The notes beneath the pieces are model-generated. The model did no database searches. It was not told the origin of the DNA and saw only the letters and a program-made list of their open reading frames with translations. A stretch of 64,000 bases of DNA from Rebecca billardiae RCC1528 (taxonomy: Eukaryota; Haptophyta): positions 2,356,001 through 2,420,000 of the forward strand of contig OZ251224.1 in the NCBI GenBank assembly GCA_965240325.2, given 5' to 3'. Position numbers and translations under genes: made by a program. This document shows positions 40,240 to 50,444 of the stretch, piece after piece; the first letter of the stretch is position 1; every line of letters starts with the position of its first letter.

Positions 40240-42690
40240 TCAGGGCGGCAGGTAGCACAGCGACTCGACGCCCGCCGCGGCCGGCCCATCGCCCTGCGGC
40301 TCGTCGCCGAGCGCAAAGGCACCGCACACGCCGTCGTGCCACGCGAGCCGCGCGCTGTATGCGCCGAGCGCCGTCGCGTTGCGCAGCCCTGGCACGGCGG
40401 GCCTGGGCGCGCGTGAGCCCTCGCCGCCGCCGTGCTCGCTCGCGTGGATGAGCGCGCGCGGCGGGCGCACGCGCAGCACGAGCAGTGTCGTTCCAGTGGG
40501 CACACTCGAGCCCGCCTCGCGCGCGTGGCGCCCGGCCCAGCGCTCGAGCGCGCGCGCGTCCAGCTCCGTGCCCGACGCCCACAGCGCGCGCGGCAGCTCG
40601 AGCGCTCGCTCGACGACGCGCCCGGCGGCCGCGTGCCGTCGCACGTCGACTTCGAGTAGCGCGCCCCCCGCTGTGTAGCACCCACACGGCGCGTCGAGGA
40701 GCGCGCGCGGGCCGGCGGCGCGCGCGAGGATGGGCGCGCCCCCTGGCGGGAAGGGCGGCACCCGCTGCGCCTCGGGATCCGGCGGCGGCGGGAGCAGGTA
40801 GCACTCGGGCGGCGGCGGATCGTCCGCCGCGCCGCCGCCGCCCTCGACCGCACGCGGCGCGCTGTCGCGCGCGCGCGGCGCGGCAGGCGGCTGCTCGAGC
40901 GGCGGCTCGATCGGCGCGGCGCACGCGAAGACACCCGCCGGCGGGGGCGGCCTCGGGCGCACGCGCTTCCCGGGCCCGCGCCCGAACTTGGTCGGTGTCG
41001 GCGGGCACGGCGCGATCCGGCCGACCAGCGTCTCTCGCAGCCGGCGGTGGAGCGTGCGCAGCGCCGCGCTCATGCGAGGCGCGAGCGGAGGCCACACAGG
41101 GAGCGCGCCCGCCGCGAGCGCGAGGCGCGAGACGGCGCGCACGGCGCGCGCGTGCGCAAGCGTCGGGTCGGCGCGCGCGCGCGCGCTCGCCGCGCCCGCC
41201 CGCGTCGCGTCGTCCAGGTGCCACGCCTCTGCGCCCAGCGCGAGCGCGAGGCGCACGCCCGCGCCGGCGCTGCTCACGCCCGCGCCGGCGGCGCCGGCGG
41301 CGAGCGCGCCGCCGGCTGTGCGGTTCGGCGCCGCCTCGCGCCCCGCGCGCGGCGGCGCGAGGATGCCCAGCACCTCGTCGGTCTCGTGCCGCCACCAGCC
41401 GGACGCGCGCATGAGCAGCCCCTTATCCGGCACCGTGACGAGGTGGCCGACGACCGGCGGGCCGGCGGCGGCCGTCTTGAGCTGCTCGAAGAGCCAGCCG
41501 GGCGCGGGCAGCGCGCGCTGGCGCGGCGCGCCCGCGTCTGCGCGGAGCAGCGGCAGCGCGCGCGCCGGCTTGCCGTCGCGCGTGCGGTTGAGCCACGCTT
41601 CGAGCCGGGCGGCCGTCGAGCCGCGCGCGCCGCTCGCGCCCATCAGCCCGCGCAGCTCGGCGCCCTCCGCCGCCGTCGCCGGCCGCACGCTCTGGTAGCG
41701 GCCTTTGAGCGCGTCGGCGAGCGCGCGCTCATCCGCGCGCGTCATGAACTTACGGGCGCGGCCGCTCAGCGTGTTGAAGGGGTGCGACGCGTTGAGGACC
41801 GAGTGGATGAGCTCGTCGTTCATCACGTCCTGGTCCATCGTGCCGAGCGGCTGGCCGCGCGCCGTGCGCGCGCCCGCGTGCACCGCGCGCACCAACTCCC
41901 ATACTCCGCGCACGAGCCGGTGCACGCCGCCGCCGGCCGGGCCGGCGCGCATGAAGACGCAGCCGCAGTTGAGGCCGGGCAGCCCGCCGTCGCGCTCGTA
42001 CAGCAGCGAGAAGGGCGCGAGCGCGCGCGCGTGCAGGAAGGGCAGCGGCGACGCCGCGAGGTGCACGTCCAGGTCGAGCATCAGAACGCTCACGCCGCCG
42101 CGCGCCAGCACCCGCTCGGCGAGGTGCCAGCGCAGGAGCCAGAGGTCGTTCAGCCGCGCCGACGGCTTGAGCTGCAGCGCGCGCAGCGTGGACGGCGCGT
42201 ACCAGCCGCACGCGAGCGACGACGCGCCCGGGGCGCCGTCGCCGAAGAGCGCGCGCGCGACGAGCGGGCGCGACGCGTACGCGCCGCTTAGCGCGGCGCA
42301 CGACGCCTCGGACTCGCGCACGAGGATGTAGTCGTGTACGCCCGCGGCGCGCAGCTCGCCCAGCGTGTTGGTCGCCCAGATGAGCTGCTCCACGCCCATC
42401 CCCTCGGAGACGAGGAGCACGAGCGTGCCGCTCGGCGCTTGCGCGGCCAGCATCGCCTCCAGCCCGCGCTCCGAGCACAGCTCGCCAAAGAAGGCGCGGC
42501 GCGGCGGGCGCGGCGGCGGCGCCGCCGCCGAGGCTGTGGGACGGGGCGGGTCGGCGCGCGCGACGGGCTCGAGGCGCACGATCGCGGCCGGGCTCCAGCG
42601 TAGCGTGCACCAGAGGAGCACCGCCGCCGCCACCGCGACCACCAGCGTGCTCGCCGCCATCGTCGACACGGCCGGCGGCCGGGCCGCCAT
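40240..42690 (-). CDS. Nucleotide-diphospho-sugar transferase-like Golgi protein
   Basis: 816 residues from the ATG at 42690, chosen so that the signal anchor comes near the start (STLVVAVAAAVLLWCTL at about residues 13-29); ATGs at 42660 and 42849 are alternatives. The luminal catalytic region has LVLLVSEGMGVEQL and WATNTLGELRAAGVHDYIL. The DXD site is in VLMLDLDVHLAASPLPFL (~205), followed by LNCGCVFMRAG (~240) and TMDQDVMNDEL (~285). This order is typical of the Nucleotid_trans fold of GT77-type arabinosyl/xylosyl transferases. N-glycosylation sequons are present (NAS, NRT). The C-terminal ~400 residues, Pro/Arg-rich with several Cys, do not belong to that fold and are unrecognised. Divergent from the acyl-CoA-binding/kelch gene. 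Confidence 0.75.
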   Translation of the reverse strand: MAARPPAVSTMAASTLVVAVAAAVLLWCTLRWSPAAIVRLEPVARADPPRPTASAAAPPPRPPRRAFFGELCSERGLEAMLAAQAPSGTLVLLVSEGMGVEQLIWATNTLGELRAAGVHDYILVRESEASCAALSGAYASRPLVARALFGDGAPGASSLACGWYAPSTLRALQLKPSARLNDLWLLRWHLAERVLARGGVSVLMLDLDVHLAASPLPFLHARALAPFSLLYERDGGLPGLNCGCVFMRAGPAGGGVHRLVRGVWELVRAVHAGARTARGQPLGTMDQDVMNDELIHSVLNASHPFNTLSGRARKFMTRADERALADALKGRYQSVRPATAAEGAELRGLMGASGARGSTAARLEAWLNRTRDGKPARALPLLRADAGAPRQRALPAPGWLFEQLKTAAAGPPVVGHLVTVPDKGLLMRASGWWRHETDEVLGILAPPRAGREAAPNRTAGGALAAGAAGAGVSSAGAGVRLALALGAEAWHLDDATRAGAASARARADPTLAHARAVRAVSRLALAAGALPVWPPLAPRMSAALRTLHRRLRETLVGRIAPCPPTPTKFGRGPGKRVRPRPPPPAGVFACAAPIEPPLEQPPAAPRARDSAPRAVEGGGGAADDPPPPECYLLPPPPDPEAQRVPPFPPGGAPILARAAGPRALLDAPCGCYTAGGALLEVDVRRHAAAGRVVERALELPRALWASGTELDARALERWAGRHAREAGSSVPTGTTLLVLRVRPPRALIHASEHGGGEGSRAPRPAVPGLRNATALGAYSARLAWHDGVCGAFALGDEPQGDGPAAAGVESLCYLPP

Positions 42691-42784
42691 CGTGCACAGA
42701 CCCGCTGGCGCAGCGACCTCGGCGCGCGAGACCTGTCGGCCTGCCGCTGATACGAGGCGGGGCGCCGACCTGCGGCCAGACGCG
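42691..42784. promoter_or_regulatory. Short bidirectional promoter region
   Basis: Only 94 bp separate the start codons of the sugar-nucleotide transferase (minus) and the acyl-CoA-binding/kelch gene (plus). If the transferase starts at 42849 the transcripts would overlap. No core box was recognised. Confidence 0.4.
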
Positions 42785-45700
42785 ATGGCGCAGCTGGCCA
42801 AGTCGACGTCGATGCAGAGCAACGCGTCGGCGGACGCTAGCAACGCCATCTTCTTCGTCGGCTGGCCCGAGCGCTTCCACCTCGCCGAGCGCTACGCGGA
42901 CGAGGTGCTGATGCTCGGCTCAGAGCTCACAGACAGCGACAAGCTGCTGCTCGGTGCGCGCCGCCGCCGCGCGCGTGCGCGTGCGCGGCCGAGGCGTCGG
43001 CGTCGGCGCTGGCGCGTGCGCGCCGCGCCTCGCGCGCGATTGGCTCCCAGCCCTTCGCCCTCACGCCGCGCCTCGCCGCGCCTGCGCGCTCCTCGCCGAC
43101 GCAGAGAGCCTCCGCAGCCAGGCGAACAATGGGCCGTGCACCGCGCCGCGCCCGTCTCTCTGGGACAAGGAGGCGATGGTGTGCGCGCGCACGCGGCGGC
43201 GGGCCGGAACGCGCGCGGCGCACGCGCACGCGCCACGCGCACGCGCACGCACCCACGCGGCGAGCCCGCGCGCGCGCTCGCGCGCCCGCGTGCCTGCCCC
43301 CGCGCGCCCGCGCGCAGGCGCGCTGGTCCAGCTGGCGGCAGCTCAAGAACATGTCCGTCCCGGAGGCGATGAACCTGTACGTGCGCGCGGTGGGCGAGCT
43401 GGACGCGGAGTGGTGGCGGTGGCCGCCGCTCGGCGTGGTGGAGGCGCCGCCCGAGCCGCCGGCGGAGGGCGCGCCGGCCGGCGGCGGCGCGTGGCGCGAG
43501 GCGACGGATGGCGGCGACGACGACGACGACGACTCCGAGTACGTGCCGGGCGAGGAGGAGGAGGAGGACGACGACGAGGAGGAGGACGACGAGGAGCACG
43601 GTCGGGGTGGCGAGGCGGCCGCGGCGGCCGGGGCGGCGGGCGGCACGCGCGCGGGCGGAGCCGGCGCCACGCTCGCCGAGGGCGACGGCGCGGCGGCGCG
43701 CGCGCAGCAGATGGAGCGAATGACGCGCTCGCTCGCGGCGCGCGCGCAGCTGACCATGCAGCACGGGTGGCAGCCGATGCGCACGAGCGGCCTGGCGCCG
43801 CGCGCGCACTACCGACACGCGGCGGCCGTCAGTACGCGCCCGCGCGACCCACCGCCGCGGCGCGCGCGCCCGTGGGCCGCCGCCGCGATCGCCGCGCGCG
43901 CGTGCGCGCGCGCGCGCTCATTGCCGCCCCCGCGCCGCCGCCGCCGCCCCCACGCACAGTCGGCGCGCACATGTACGTGTTCGGCGGCCGGACGCACGGC
44001 GGGCGGCTGCCGGAGGGCGTGCGAGTCCTCAGCTTACTCACGTGCGAGTGGTGGGCCCCCGAGGTGGAGGGCGCGGTGTCGCCGCGCTGGGCACACACGA
44101 TGAACGCCTGGCGGCACATGGTCGTCGTGTTCGGCGGGCACCGCAAGCGCGAGTACCTCAACGACATCGCGCTGCTGGACACGCACAACCTGTGCTGGGT
44201 GCTCGACAAGACGACGGACGCGCGGGCATCCTCGTCCGCGCCGGGCAGTGCCGGCGGCGCCGCGGCCGCGGCCGGCGCTGCGACCGGCCGGCCGAGCGCC
44301 AGAGCCTACCACTCGGCCGCTCTGATCTACAACACGCTCTACGTGTTCGGCGGCGAGGGCGCGGCGGGGCTGCTGCCCGCGGACGTGCACGCGCTCGACC
44401 TGCTCACGCTCAAGTGGCGGCGGGACGCGTGCACGGGAGCGGGTGCGCGCGCGCGCGCGCGTCGCGCGAGCGTGCGCGCGCCGCGCGCGCCGCCATGCGC
44501 CTCTGCCGCCCTGAGGCACGGGAGCGCTCGCGCTGACCCGCGCGCTCGCTGGCGCCGCCGCCGCCGCCGCCGCCTCCGCCGGCGCGCGCGCAGTCCCGCC
44601 GCCCGTGCGCGACCACGTCGCCGCGGCGGTGGGCACGCGGATGATCGTGGTCGGCGGCTCGACCGCGAGCGGGTACGTCGATGGCTCGCAGCTGAGCGTG
44701 CTGGAGACAGCGGAGATGACCTGGGCGCGGGTGCCGTGTCGCGGCGCGGTGCCGAGCGCGCGCGCGGGGCACGCGGCGGCGCTCACCTCGGCGACGCACG
44801 AGGTGGGCGCGGACCTGTGCATCTTTGGCGGCGGCGACGGGACGCGCGGCTTCGCGGACCTCTTCAGGCTCGACCTGAGCACGAACGAATGGGCAAAGGC
44901 ACGTGCCCCGCGCGCGCGCGGTCAAGCGCGGCGCGGGCGCGACGGCCGCGCGCGGGGCGCGCCGACGACGCGCGGCGCGCACGCGGCCTGACTGGCGGGA
45001 CCCGCCGCGCCGCGCGCGCCGCCGCTGCCCCCTCCCCCGCGCGCCCGCCCACCCGCCCGCGCCGCGCGGCGGCCGCGCAGGTGAGCTCGCCCGCCGACGG
45101 CGCGAGCGGCGCGCGCGGCCTCACGCCGCGCGAGGGCGCGACGTGCGTCGCCGCGGGGACGCTGCTCGTCGTGTTTGGCGGTTACACGGCGCTCGGCTGC
45201 TCGGCGGACACGTACACCGCGACGCAGGGGATCAGCGGCAGCGCGCTGCAGGAGAGCCTGCTCGCGCGCGACGCGGCGCCCGGCCGCGCCGCCGGCACCG
45301 ACGCCGATGCCGACGGCGGCGCGGATGCCATGCCCGAGGCCGCCGACCGCGCGGCTTCGGCGCCGGCCGCGGCGCCGCGCTCGGCGCCGCGCGGCGAAGG
45401 GATGCTTGTGCTGCTCGCGAGCGCGGACGCGCAGGAGGTGGGCGCGGCGCAGGAGGTGTTCGCGCGCGCGCTGAGCTCGGCCGTGCTCGGCGTGAACGCG
45501 AGCGCCGGCGAGGGCGAGTGGCAGCCCGTCGGCCATGACGAGGCGCTCGGCGCGGCGCTGCAACGGCTGGAGCTGCTGCAGCTGCAGCTCGCGCGCGCGC
45601 CGCCCGACTCGCCCGCGCGCCGCGCCGTGTACCTCGCCTCGTCGCACTGCGGCCTGCTGCCGGTGAGCGCGGCGTCGGAGGAGCGCTGGTTCCTCTTCTA

Positions 45701-45986
45701 CTGGGCGGTGGTGCAGCACGTGCCCACCGGCCGGCGCGCCTCCGCCATGTCCGCCGGCATCGAGCTGAGCGCCGCGCTCGTTGCTAAAGCGCGCGAGACG
45801 CGCTTCACGCGCTCCGTGCTCGCGCTCGCCCGGGAGGAGATGCCCGATGGCCGCGCAGCGGCGCACCTGGACGTGCAGGAGCAGCTGACGCGCGGGCTGA
45901 TGACGATGCACGCGCAGCTCACCGAGGCGTGGTACTCGGCCATAGGCGCGCTGCTCGCCGCCGGCGGCGTCGACGCGCCGGCGTAG
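42785..45986 (+). CDS. Acyl-CoA-binding protein with kelch propeller, 6 exons (plant ACBP4/5-like)
   Basis: Exons 42785-42953, 43105-43178, 43318-43831, 43960-44442, 44594-44898 and 45081-45986 give 2451 nt (816 residues). The first three exons rebuild one acyl-CoA-binding domain (about residues 22-110): FHLAERYADEVLML, SLRSQANNGPC, PRPSLWDKEAM joined to ARWSSWRQLKNMSVPEAM and YVRAVGEL. After an acidic linker, six kelch-type hydrophobic-GG strands follow (MYVFGG, MVVVFGG, LYVFGG, MIVVGG, LCIFGG, LLVVFGG), enough for a six-bladed propeller. The C-terminal ~260 residues are unrecognised and may contain a helical coiled region (LQRLELLQLQLA). The protein should bind long-chain acyl-CoA esters in the cytosol, the kelch part serving partner binding. 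Introns begin GTGCG, GTGTG or GTACG, and intron 5 is best read as GC-AG. Confidence 0.85.
44899..45080 (+). other. Probable GC-AG intron
   Basis: The exon ends ...GCAAAG and the intron begins GCACGT, ending GCGCAG. This joins NEWAK to VSSPADGASG in phase 0 and keeps the kelch repeat intact. The nearby GT at 44903 would give phase 1 and break the frame. AG|GC with a downstream GT at +5/+6 matches known GC-AG donors. Confidence 0.6.
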
Positions 45987-46151
45987 CCCGGTGCCAGCAT
46001 CGTGCTGCCAGCGCCTCAGCCTCAGCAGCCTCACCAGTGTGCACTGGCCTGGGGCCGGAAGGCCTTGATGCACTGATGATGTAAGCGGGAGTCAGCGGGA
46101 GTCAATCTCGCCTGCCTGACGAGCTGCTGTGTAGTGCGTCATATCAATAAT
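45987..46151. other. Spacer before the TA microsatellite
   Basis: Short mixed-composition sequence with TCAGC repeats near 46011-46040. No gene was seen. Likely 3' untranslated DNA of the kelch gene. Confidence 0.4.
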
Positions 46152-46152
46152 C

Positions 46153-46727
<575 letters not shown>

Positions 46728-46884
46728 ATTCATCAAGGAGCCATCAGGAGAACGAATCCACCGCTTCGTGACGACAAATGGTATTCATCAATGAGCCATC
46801 AGGAGAATGAATCCACCGCGTCGTAACCTACTGATCAGAGAGCTACCCGGCACGCAAGGCACTAGTTCTTGATCAGAGAGCTAC
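46728..46884. repeat. 157-bp tandem duplication, unit 1
   Basis: Runs from ATTCATCAAGGAGCC to GATCAGAGAGCTAC and is followed immediately by an apparently identical second unit. Inside each unit ATTCATCAAGGAGCC and ATTCATCAATGAGCC begin two ~63-bp sub-repeats, and GATCAGAGAGCTAC occurs twice. Confidence 0.9.
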
Positions 46885-47041
46885 ATTCATCAAGGAGCCA
46901 TCAGGAGAACGAATCCACCGCTTCGTGACGACAAATGGTATTCATCAATGAGCCATCAGGAGAATGAATCCACCGCGTCGTAACCTACTGATCAGAGAGC
47001 TACCCGGCACGCAAGGCACTAGTTCTTGATCAGAGAGCTAC
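46885..47041. repeat. 157-bp tandem duplication, unit 2
   Basis: No base difference from unit 1 by eye, so the duplication is recent, or the array is collapsed or expanded by assembly. It lies just upstream of the HTH-like frame at 47117. Confidence 0.9.
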
Positions 47042-47116
47042 AACAGGCACGTGCCGAGGTGAAAGAGGTCGTCAACTGCGGAGCCTGTCCAAGGGAGTGC
47101 CTTGCGACGCACATCG

Positions 47117-47617
47117 ATGGGCGACACAGACCAGGACTGCGCTCTCCGCGTGTTGAACATGCTGCGCGACTCAGGGGCAGTGACGACGAAAGGGGGCAAT
47201 AACACGCTCTCGAGCATTGCTGCTGCCATCTCAGTCGTGAGGCGCAAGCATGACGTGGGCTCTGCGGCGGTGAAGTACTGCGTGCCGCGCCGATCGATCT
47301 ACAACATCCTTGGCAAGGTCCGCACCGTGCTGGAGGACGATGGCGCACTCGGCAGGGGGAGCGCGGCGCGGCTGATCACCGACTTCACCACGCGCCCCGC
47401 AGGCCAGCTCCCTCCCTCCTCCTCACCCGGCCCAACAGCTGGCAGCCGCTTTGCGGCACTCACTCTCGGCCCGCGCCGGCGAGTCTGTCTGCAGCGCTGG
47501 ACGGGCGGACCTAGGAGGACGAGCTGCGGCGCGGGCGACGGTGGTGCGCGACGTCCCCAGAGCTGGCCGTGCCTCTGCGACGCGTGCCGAGCCCGACCGA
47601 GGTGTGTCACCCCGTGA
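47117..47617 (+). CDS. HTH-containing open frame, possible transposase relic
   Basis: 166 residues from the ATG at 47117. The first ~85 look like real protein: NTLSSIAAAISVVRRKHDVG followed by SAAVKYCVPRRSIYNILGKV. This matches the shape of a pipsqueak/transposase-type helix-turn-helix, in which an A-A-x-x-Y-x-V-P core leads into the recognition helix. After residue 90 the sequence turns into Pro/Arg-rich noise and no DDE catalytic domain follows. The surrounding repeats support a mobile-element remnant. A small intact DNA-binding protein with an intron cannot be excluded. Confidence 0.35.
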   Translation: MGDTDQDCALRVLNMLRDSGAVTTKGGNNTLSSIAAAISVVRRKHDVGSAAVKYCVPRRSIYNILGKVRTVLEDDGALGRGSAARLITDFTTRPAGQLPPSSSPGPTAGSRFAALTLGPRRRVCLQRWTGGPRRTSCGAGDGGARRPQSWPCLCDACRARPRCVTP

Positions 47618-47689
47618 CCCCGTGCAGTGCACGCGCGGCGCGCGAAATAACGATCACGGGTGCCCTCGCACCTCGGCACACACAGTGCT

Positions 47690-47760
47690 CCCTCTGGCTG
47701 TCAGCTCCGCGTAGATAGAGTTGCGCTCATGCGTCGATCACGCCTCGCGCCCGCCTGTCG
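47690..47760. repeat. Degenerate local repeat, copy 1
   Basis: Shares CTGGCTGTCAGCTCC, then GCGCTCATGCGTCGATCACGC and CGCCTG, with 47914-47995. An extra ~15 bp sits in the second copy. A pair of old element fragments. Confidence 0.55.
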
Positions 47761-47913
47761 GCCGTCGCGCAGGCGCTGGTCGAACCCTACTCGGACCAGT
47801 GCAAATCATCTACTGACTACTCCTGGCGCTGCCGCGGCGCGCGGTGACGACACTGTCGACAGACAGCGCGGTCAGCAGCAGCGGCCCGAACGAATCCGCG
47901 GCCCCGCACAGTG

Positions 47914-47995
47914 TTCCCTGGCTGTCAGCTCCACGTGGCCTGGCGTGCACGTGGAGTCGCGCTCATTCGTCGATCACGCCTCGTCGCATCCGCCT
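47914..47995. repeat. Degenerate local repeat, copy 2
   Basis: Second copy of 47690-47760 (CTGGCTGTCAGCTCCACG, GCGCTCATTCGTCGATCACG), about 220 bp downstream in the same orientation. Confidence 0.55.
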
Positions 47996-48123
47996 GTACA
48001 CAATCCGGGCGCCGCGCCGGCGGCTGCGATGGGCCCGCGCCCGCGGCGCCGGCGCCGGGGCGCAGCGGCGCGCCGCTGGAGTCTAGTTGTACGGGCATGC
48101 AACTGGTCTGTCAATAGACGACT

Positions 48124-48203
48124 GCGACGGAGGGTGCACCGCCACCGCGGGCCCCGAACTACGTTCGTTCTACGGAAAAGGACCGCGGAACGCGGTCATT
48201 ATA
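48124..48203. repeat. Repeat with GACCGCG-GAA-CGCGGTC hairpin, copy 1
   Basis: Contains CACCGCGGGCCCCGAACTACG and ends CGCGGAACGCGGTCATTAT. It matches 51300-51386 in the same orientation, and more weakly 46299-46330. The 7-bp-stem hairpin at 48181-48197 is perfect here. A TA run follows directly. Confidence 0.6.
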
Positions 48204-48739
48204 TATATATATATAACTGATAAGTGATATATAGCAGCAGAATAATTAATAACTAGTGTCGTCAGCGCAGCATGACTTATGCGGGACCGGACGACATGCA
48301 GCGCGGTACTGGTATATATATATATATATAGATATACTCGGCTGGCGTAGTCTACTGATGCTCCGGTACTATAGTCTATATCTATACCCTGCTTTGCCGC
48401 GCCTTTGCGTGTGCCGGCCCGCGACAGTACACTCACACTGCACAGTCGTACCGGTACCGTCACGCTGAGACTGAGTACTACGCTGAGCATCTGACGCAGC
48501 TGCTTCTGGAATGCCGCCGGGCCGCGGCGTTGTTGTGCGCCGACGATGCGCATCCGAGCTAGCTACAGTTAGTATTATACTAAGAATAAGAGACGCACAC
48601 AGCTCAGGCAGGCGAGATGCGCGCGTGCGCACCAGCCAGCGGTATAGGGATTCCGCGGTCCCGGGGCCCGATGACTCATGACTCATCGCGGCACCGCCGG
48701 CACCATGCGCTCGAGGTGTCCACCGCGGCGTCGTACAGG
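48204..48739. other. Spacer without a supportable gene
   Basis: AT-rich with short TA tracts (48200-48214, 48311-48331), then GC-rich. No coding region is supported. It likely contains the 3' end of the downstream minus-strand Sel1-MYND gene. Confidence 0.4.
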
Positions 48740-50323
48740 TCAGTCATGCGATGAGCGTGGCTGGCCCTCTCGCCACGCGGTGCAGTGCGGCTTGTGCGCC
48801 GCCCATGCGCGCCGCAGGTGCTCGCGGCAGCAGAAGACCGCCACGTGGCACCGCTCGCACTTCCTCACGCCGTGGCCCGACTGTGCGCACACCATGCAGC
48901 ACGCGGAGGCCACCTCGCGATCTCCGGCGAAGGCGCTGAGCAAAACGATCGGATCCACTGTGGCGCTGTCAAGCTCGTGGCCACGGTGCAGCAGCCGCGC
49001 GCCTTCCTCCACATCGCGCTCCACACCCTGGCCCGCCAATGTCAGCCGCCCAAGCCGGCACCAAGCGGATGGCCAATCGGCATCTGCCGCCAGCCGGTAC
49101 AAGCGCACCGCCTCGGCCAGATCCAATGGCACGCACTCGCCTGCCTCGAAGCACGCGCCCAGGAGGCACTGCGCCGCTGGATTGCCCTGCTCGGCCGCCA
49201 GCCGGTACAAGCGCACCGCCTCGGCCATATCCTGCGGCACGCCCTCGCCCTCCTTGCAGCACCAGCCCAGGTTGGACTGCGCCCCTGCGTGGCCCTGCTC
49301 GGCCGCCAGCCGGTACCAGCACACCGCCTCGGCCATATCCTGCGGCACGCCATCGCCCTTCTCGCAGCACCAGCCCAGGTTGCACTGCGCGGCTGCGTAG
49401 CCCTGCTCGGCCGCCAGCCGGAGCCAGCGCACAGCCTCCGCCATTTCCCGCGGCACGCCCTTTCCCTCCGCGCAGCACATGCCCAGGTTGTACTGCGCAA
49501 GTGCTTCGCCCTGCTCGGCCGCCAGCCGGTACCAGCGCGCCGCCTCGGCCATGTCCTGCGGCACCCCCTTGCCCTCCTTGCAGCAATTGCCCAGGTTGTT
49601 CTGCGCAGCTGCTTCGCCCTGCTCGGCCGCCAGCCGGTACGAGCGCGCCGCATCGGCCATGTCCTGCGGCACGCTCTCGCTGGCCTCGCAGCACACGCCC
49701 AGATTGTACTGCGCATCTGCATCGCCCTGCTCGGCCGCCAGCCGGAACCAGCGCGCCGCCTCGGCCATATCCTGCGGCATGCCCCTGCCATTCTCGCAGC
49801 ACAGGCCCAAGTTGAACTGCGCATCTGAATCACCCTGCTCGGCCGCCAGCCGGTACCAGCGCACCGCCTCGGCCATATCCTGCGGCACGCCCTCGCCCTT
49901 CTCGCAGCATACGCCCACGTTGTACTGCGCAATTGCGTCGCCCTGCTCGGCCGCCAGCCGGTACCAGCGCGCCGCCTCGGCCATGTCCTGCGGCACGCCC
50001 TTGCCATTCTCGCAGCACTCTCCCAGGCTGTGCTGCGCTCGTGCGTAGCCCTGCCCGGCCGCCAGCCGGTACCAGCGCACCGCCTCCGTGTGGTCCTCGG
50101 CCATTCCGCCGATCCCCTGATGATGACAGGCGCCGACTTGCCACTGCGCGTCCGCCGACCCTTGCTCGGCGGCGAGGGCGAGAAGCCGACGCGCCTCGAC
50201 CGTGTCCTGTGCGATGCCGTCGCCGTTGTCCACGCGCTGGGCGAGGAGGAACGTGGCGCGCGCGTCACCTCGCGCCGATTTGCGCTGAAGCAGCCTCACG
50301 CCGGCGCTACGGCGCGCATCCAT
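48740..50323 (-). CDS. Sel1-repeat protein with C-terminal MYND finger (long paralog)
   Basis: 527 residues from the ATG at 50323; the frame is open 20 codons further up. Eleven 36-residue Sel1 units plus a partial twelfth are visible, consensus MAEAARWYRLAAEQGxAxAQ then YNLGxCCExGxGVPQD. They are followed by the same capping unit (LAGQGVERDVEEGARLL) and MYND finger as the paralog at 23272-24513 (CCMVCAQSGHGVRKCERC, AVFCCREHL, AHKPHC). It differs by about four extra repeats, so repeat number has changed by unequal exchange since duplication. Repeats are GC-rich with a 108-bp DNA period. The predicted role is a solenoid adaptor with a zinc-finger protein-binding end; partner unknown. The two paralogs share orientation but lie 24 kb apart. 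Confidence 0.85.
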   Translation of the reverse strand: MDARRSAGVRLLQRKSARGDARATFLLAQRVDNGDGIAQDTVEARRLLALAAEQGSADAQWQVGACHHQGIGGMAEDHTEAVRWYRLAAGQGYARAQHSLGECCENGKGVPQDMAEAARWYRLAAEQGDAIAQYNVGVCCEKGEGVPQDMAEAVRWYRLAAEQGDSDAQFNLGLCCENGRGMPQDMAEAARWFRLAAEQGDADAQYNLGVCCEASESVPQDMADAARSYRLAAEQGEAAAQNNLGNCCKEGKGVPQDMAEAARWYRLAAEQGEALAQYNLGMCCAEGKGVPREMAEAVRWLRLAAEQGYAAAQCNLGWCCEKGDGVPQDMAEAVCWYRLAAEQGHAGAQSNLGWCCKEGEGVPQDMAEAVRLYRLAAEQGNPAAQCLLGACFEAGECVPLDLAEAVRLYRLAADADWPSAWCRLGRLTLAGQGVERDVEEGARLLHRGHELDSATVDPIVLLSAFAGDREVASACCMVCAQSGHGVRKCERCHVAVFCCREHLRRAWAAHKPHCTAWREGQPRSSHD

Positions 50324-50410
50324 GGGCCCGCGAGTGCGACTACTGGTCGTGCCGCTCGATCTCGTGCCAACCCGCCATCGCACGCGGCAGCCCCTAACCG
50401 AGCGCAGGAG

Positions 50411-50444
50411 TTTGGGGGGAGGGCCGGGGCGGGGCGGGGCGGTG
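50411..50444. promoter_or_regulatory. GC-box-like tract upstream of the long Sel1-MYND gene
   Basis: GGGGGGAGGGCCGGGGCGGG and further GGGGCGG repeats lie about 90-120 bp before the start codon at 50323. They look like stacked GC boxes; function is inferred from position only. Confidence 0.3.

Noticed and set aside
46728-47041. CRISPR-like array
   Set aside because: Only two long adjoining units without spacers, in a eukaryotic context; it is an ordinary tandem duplication.
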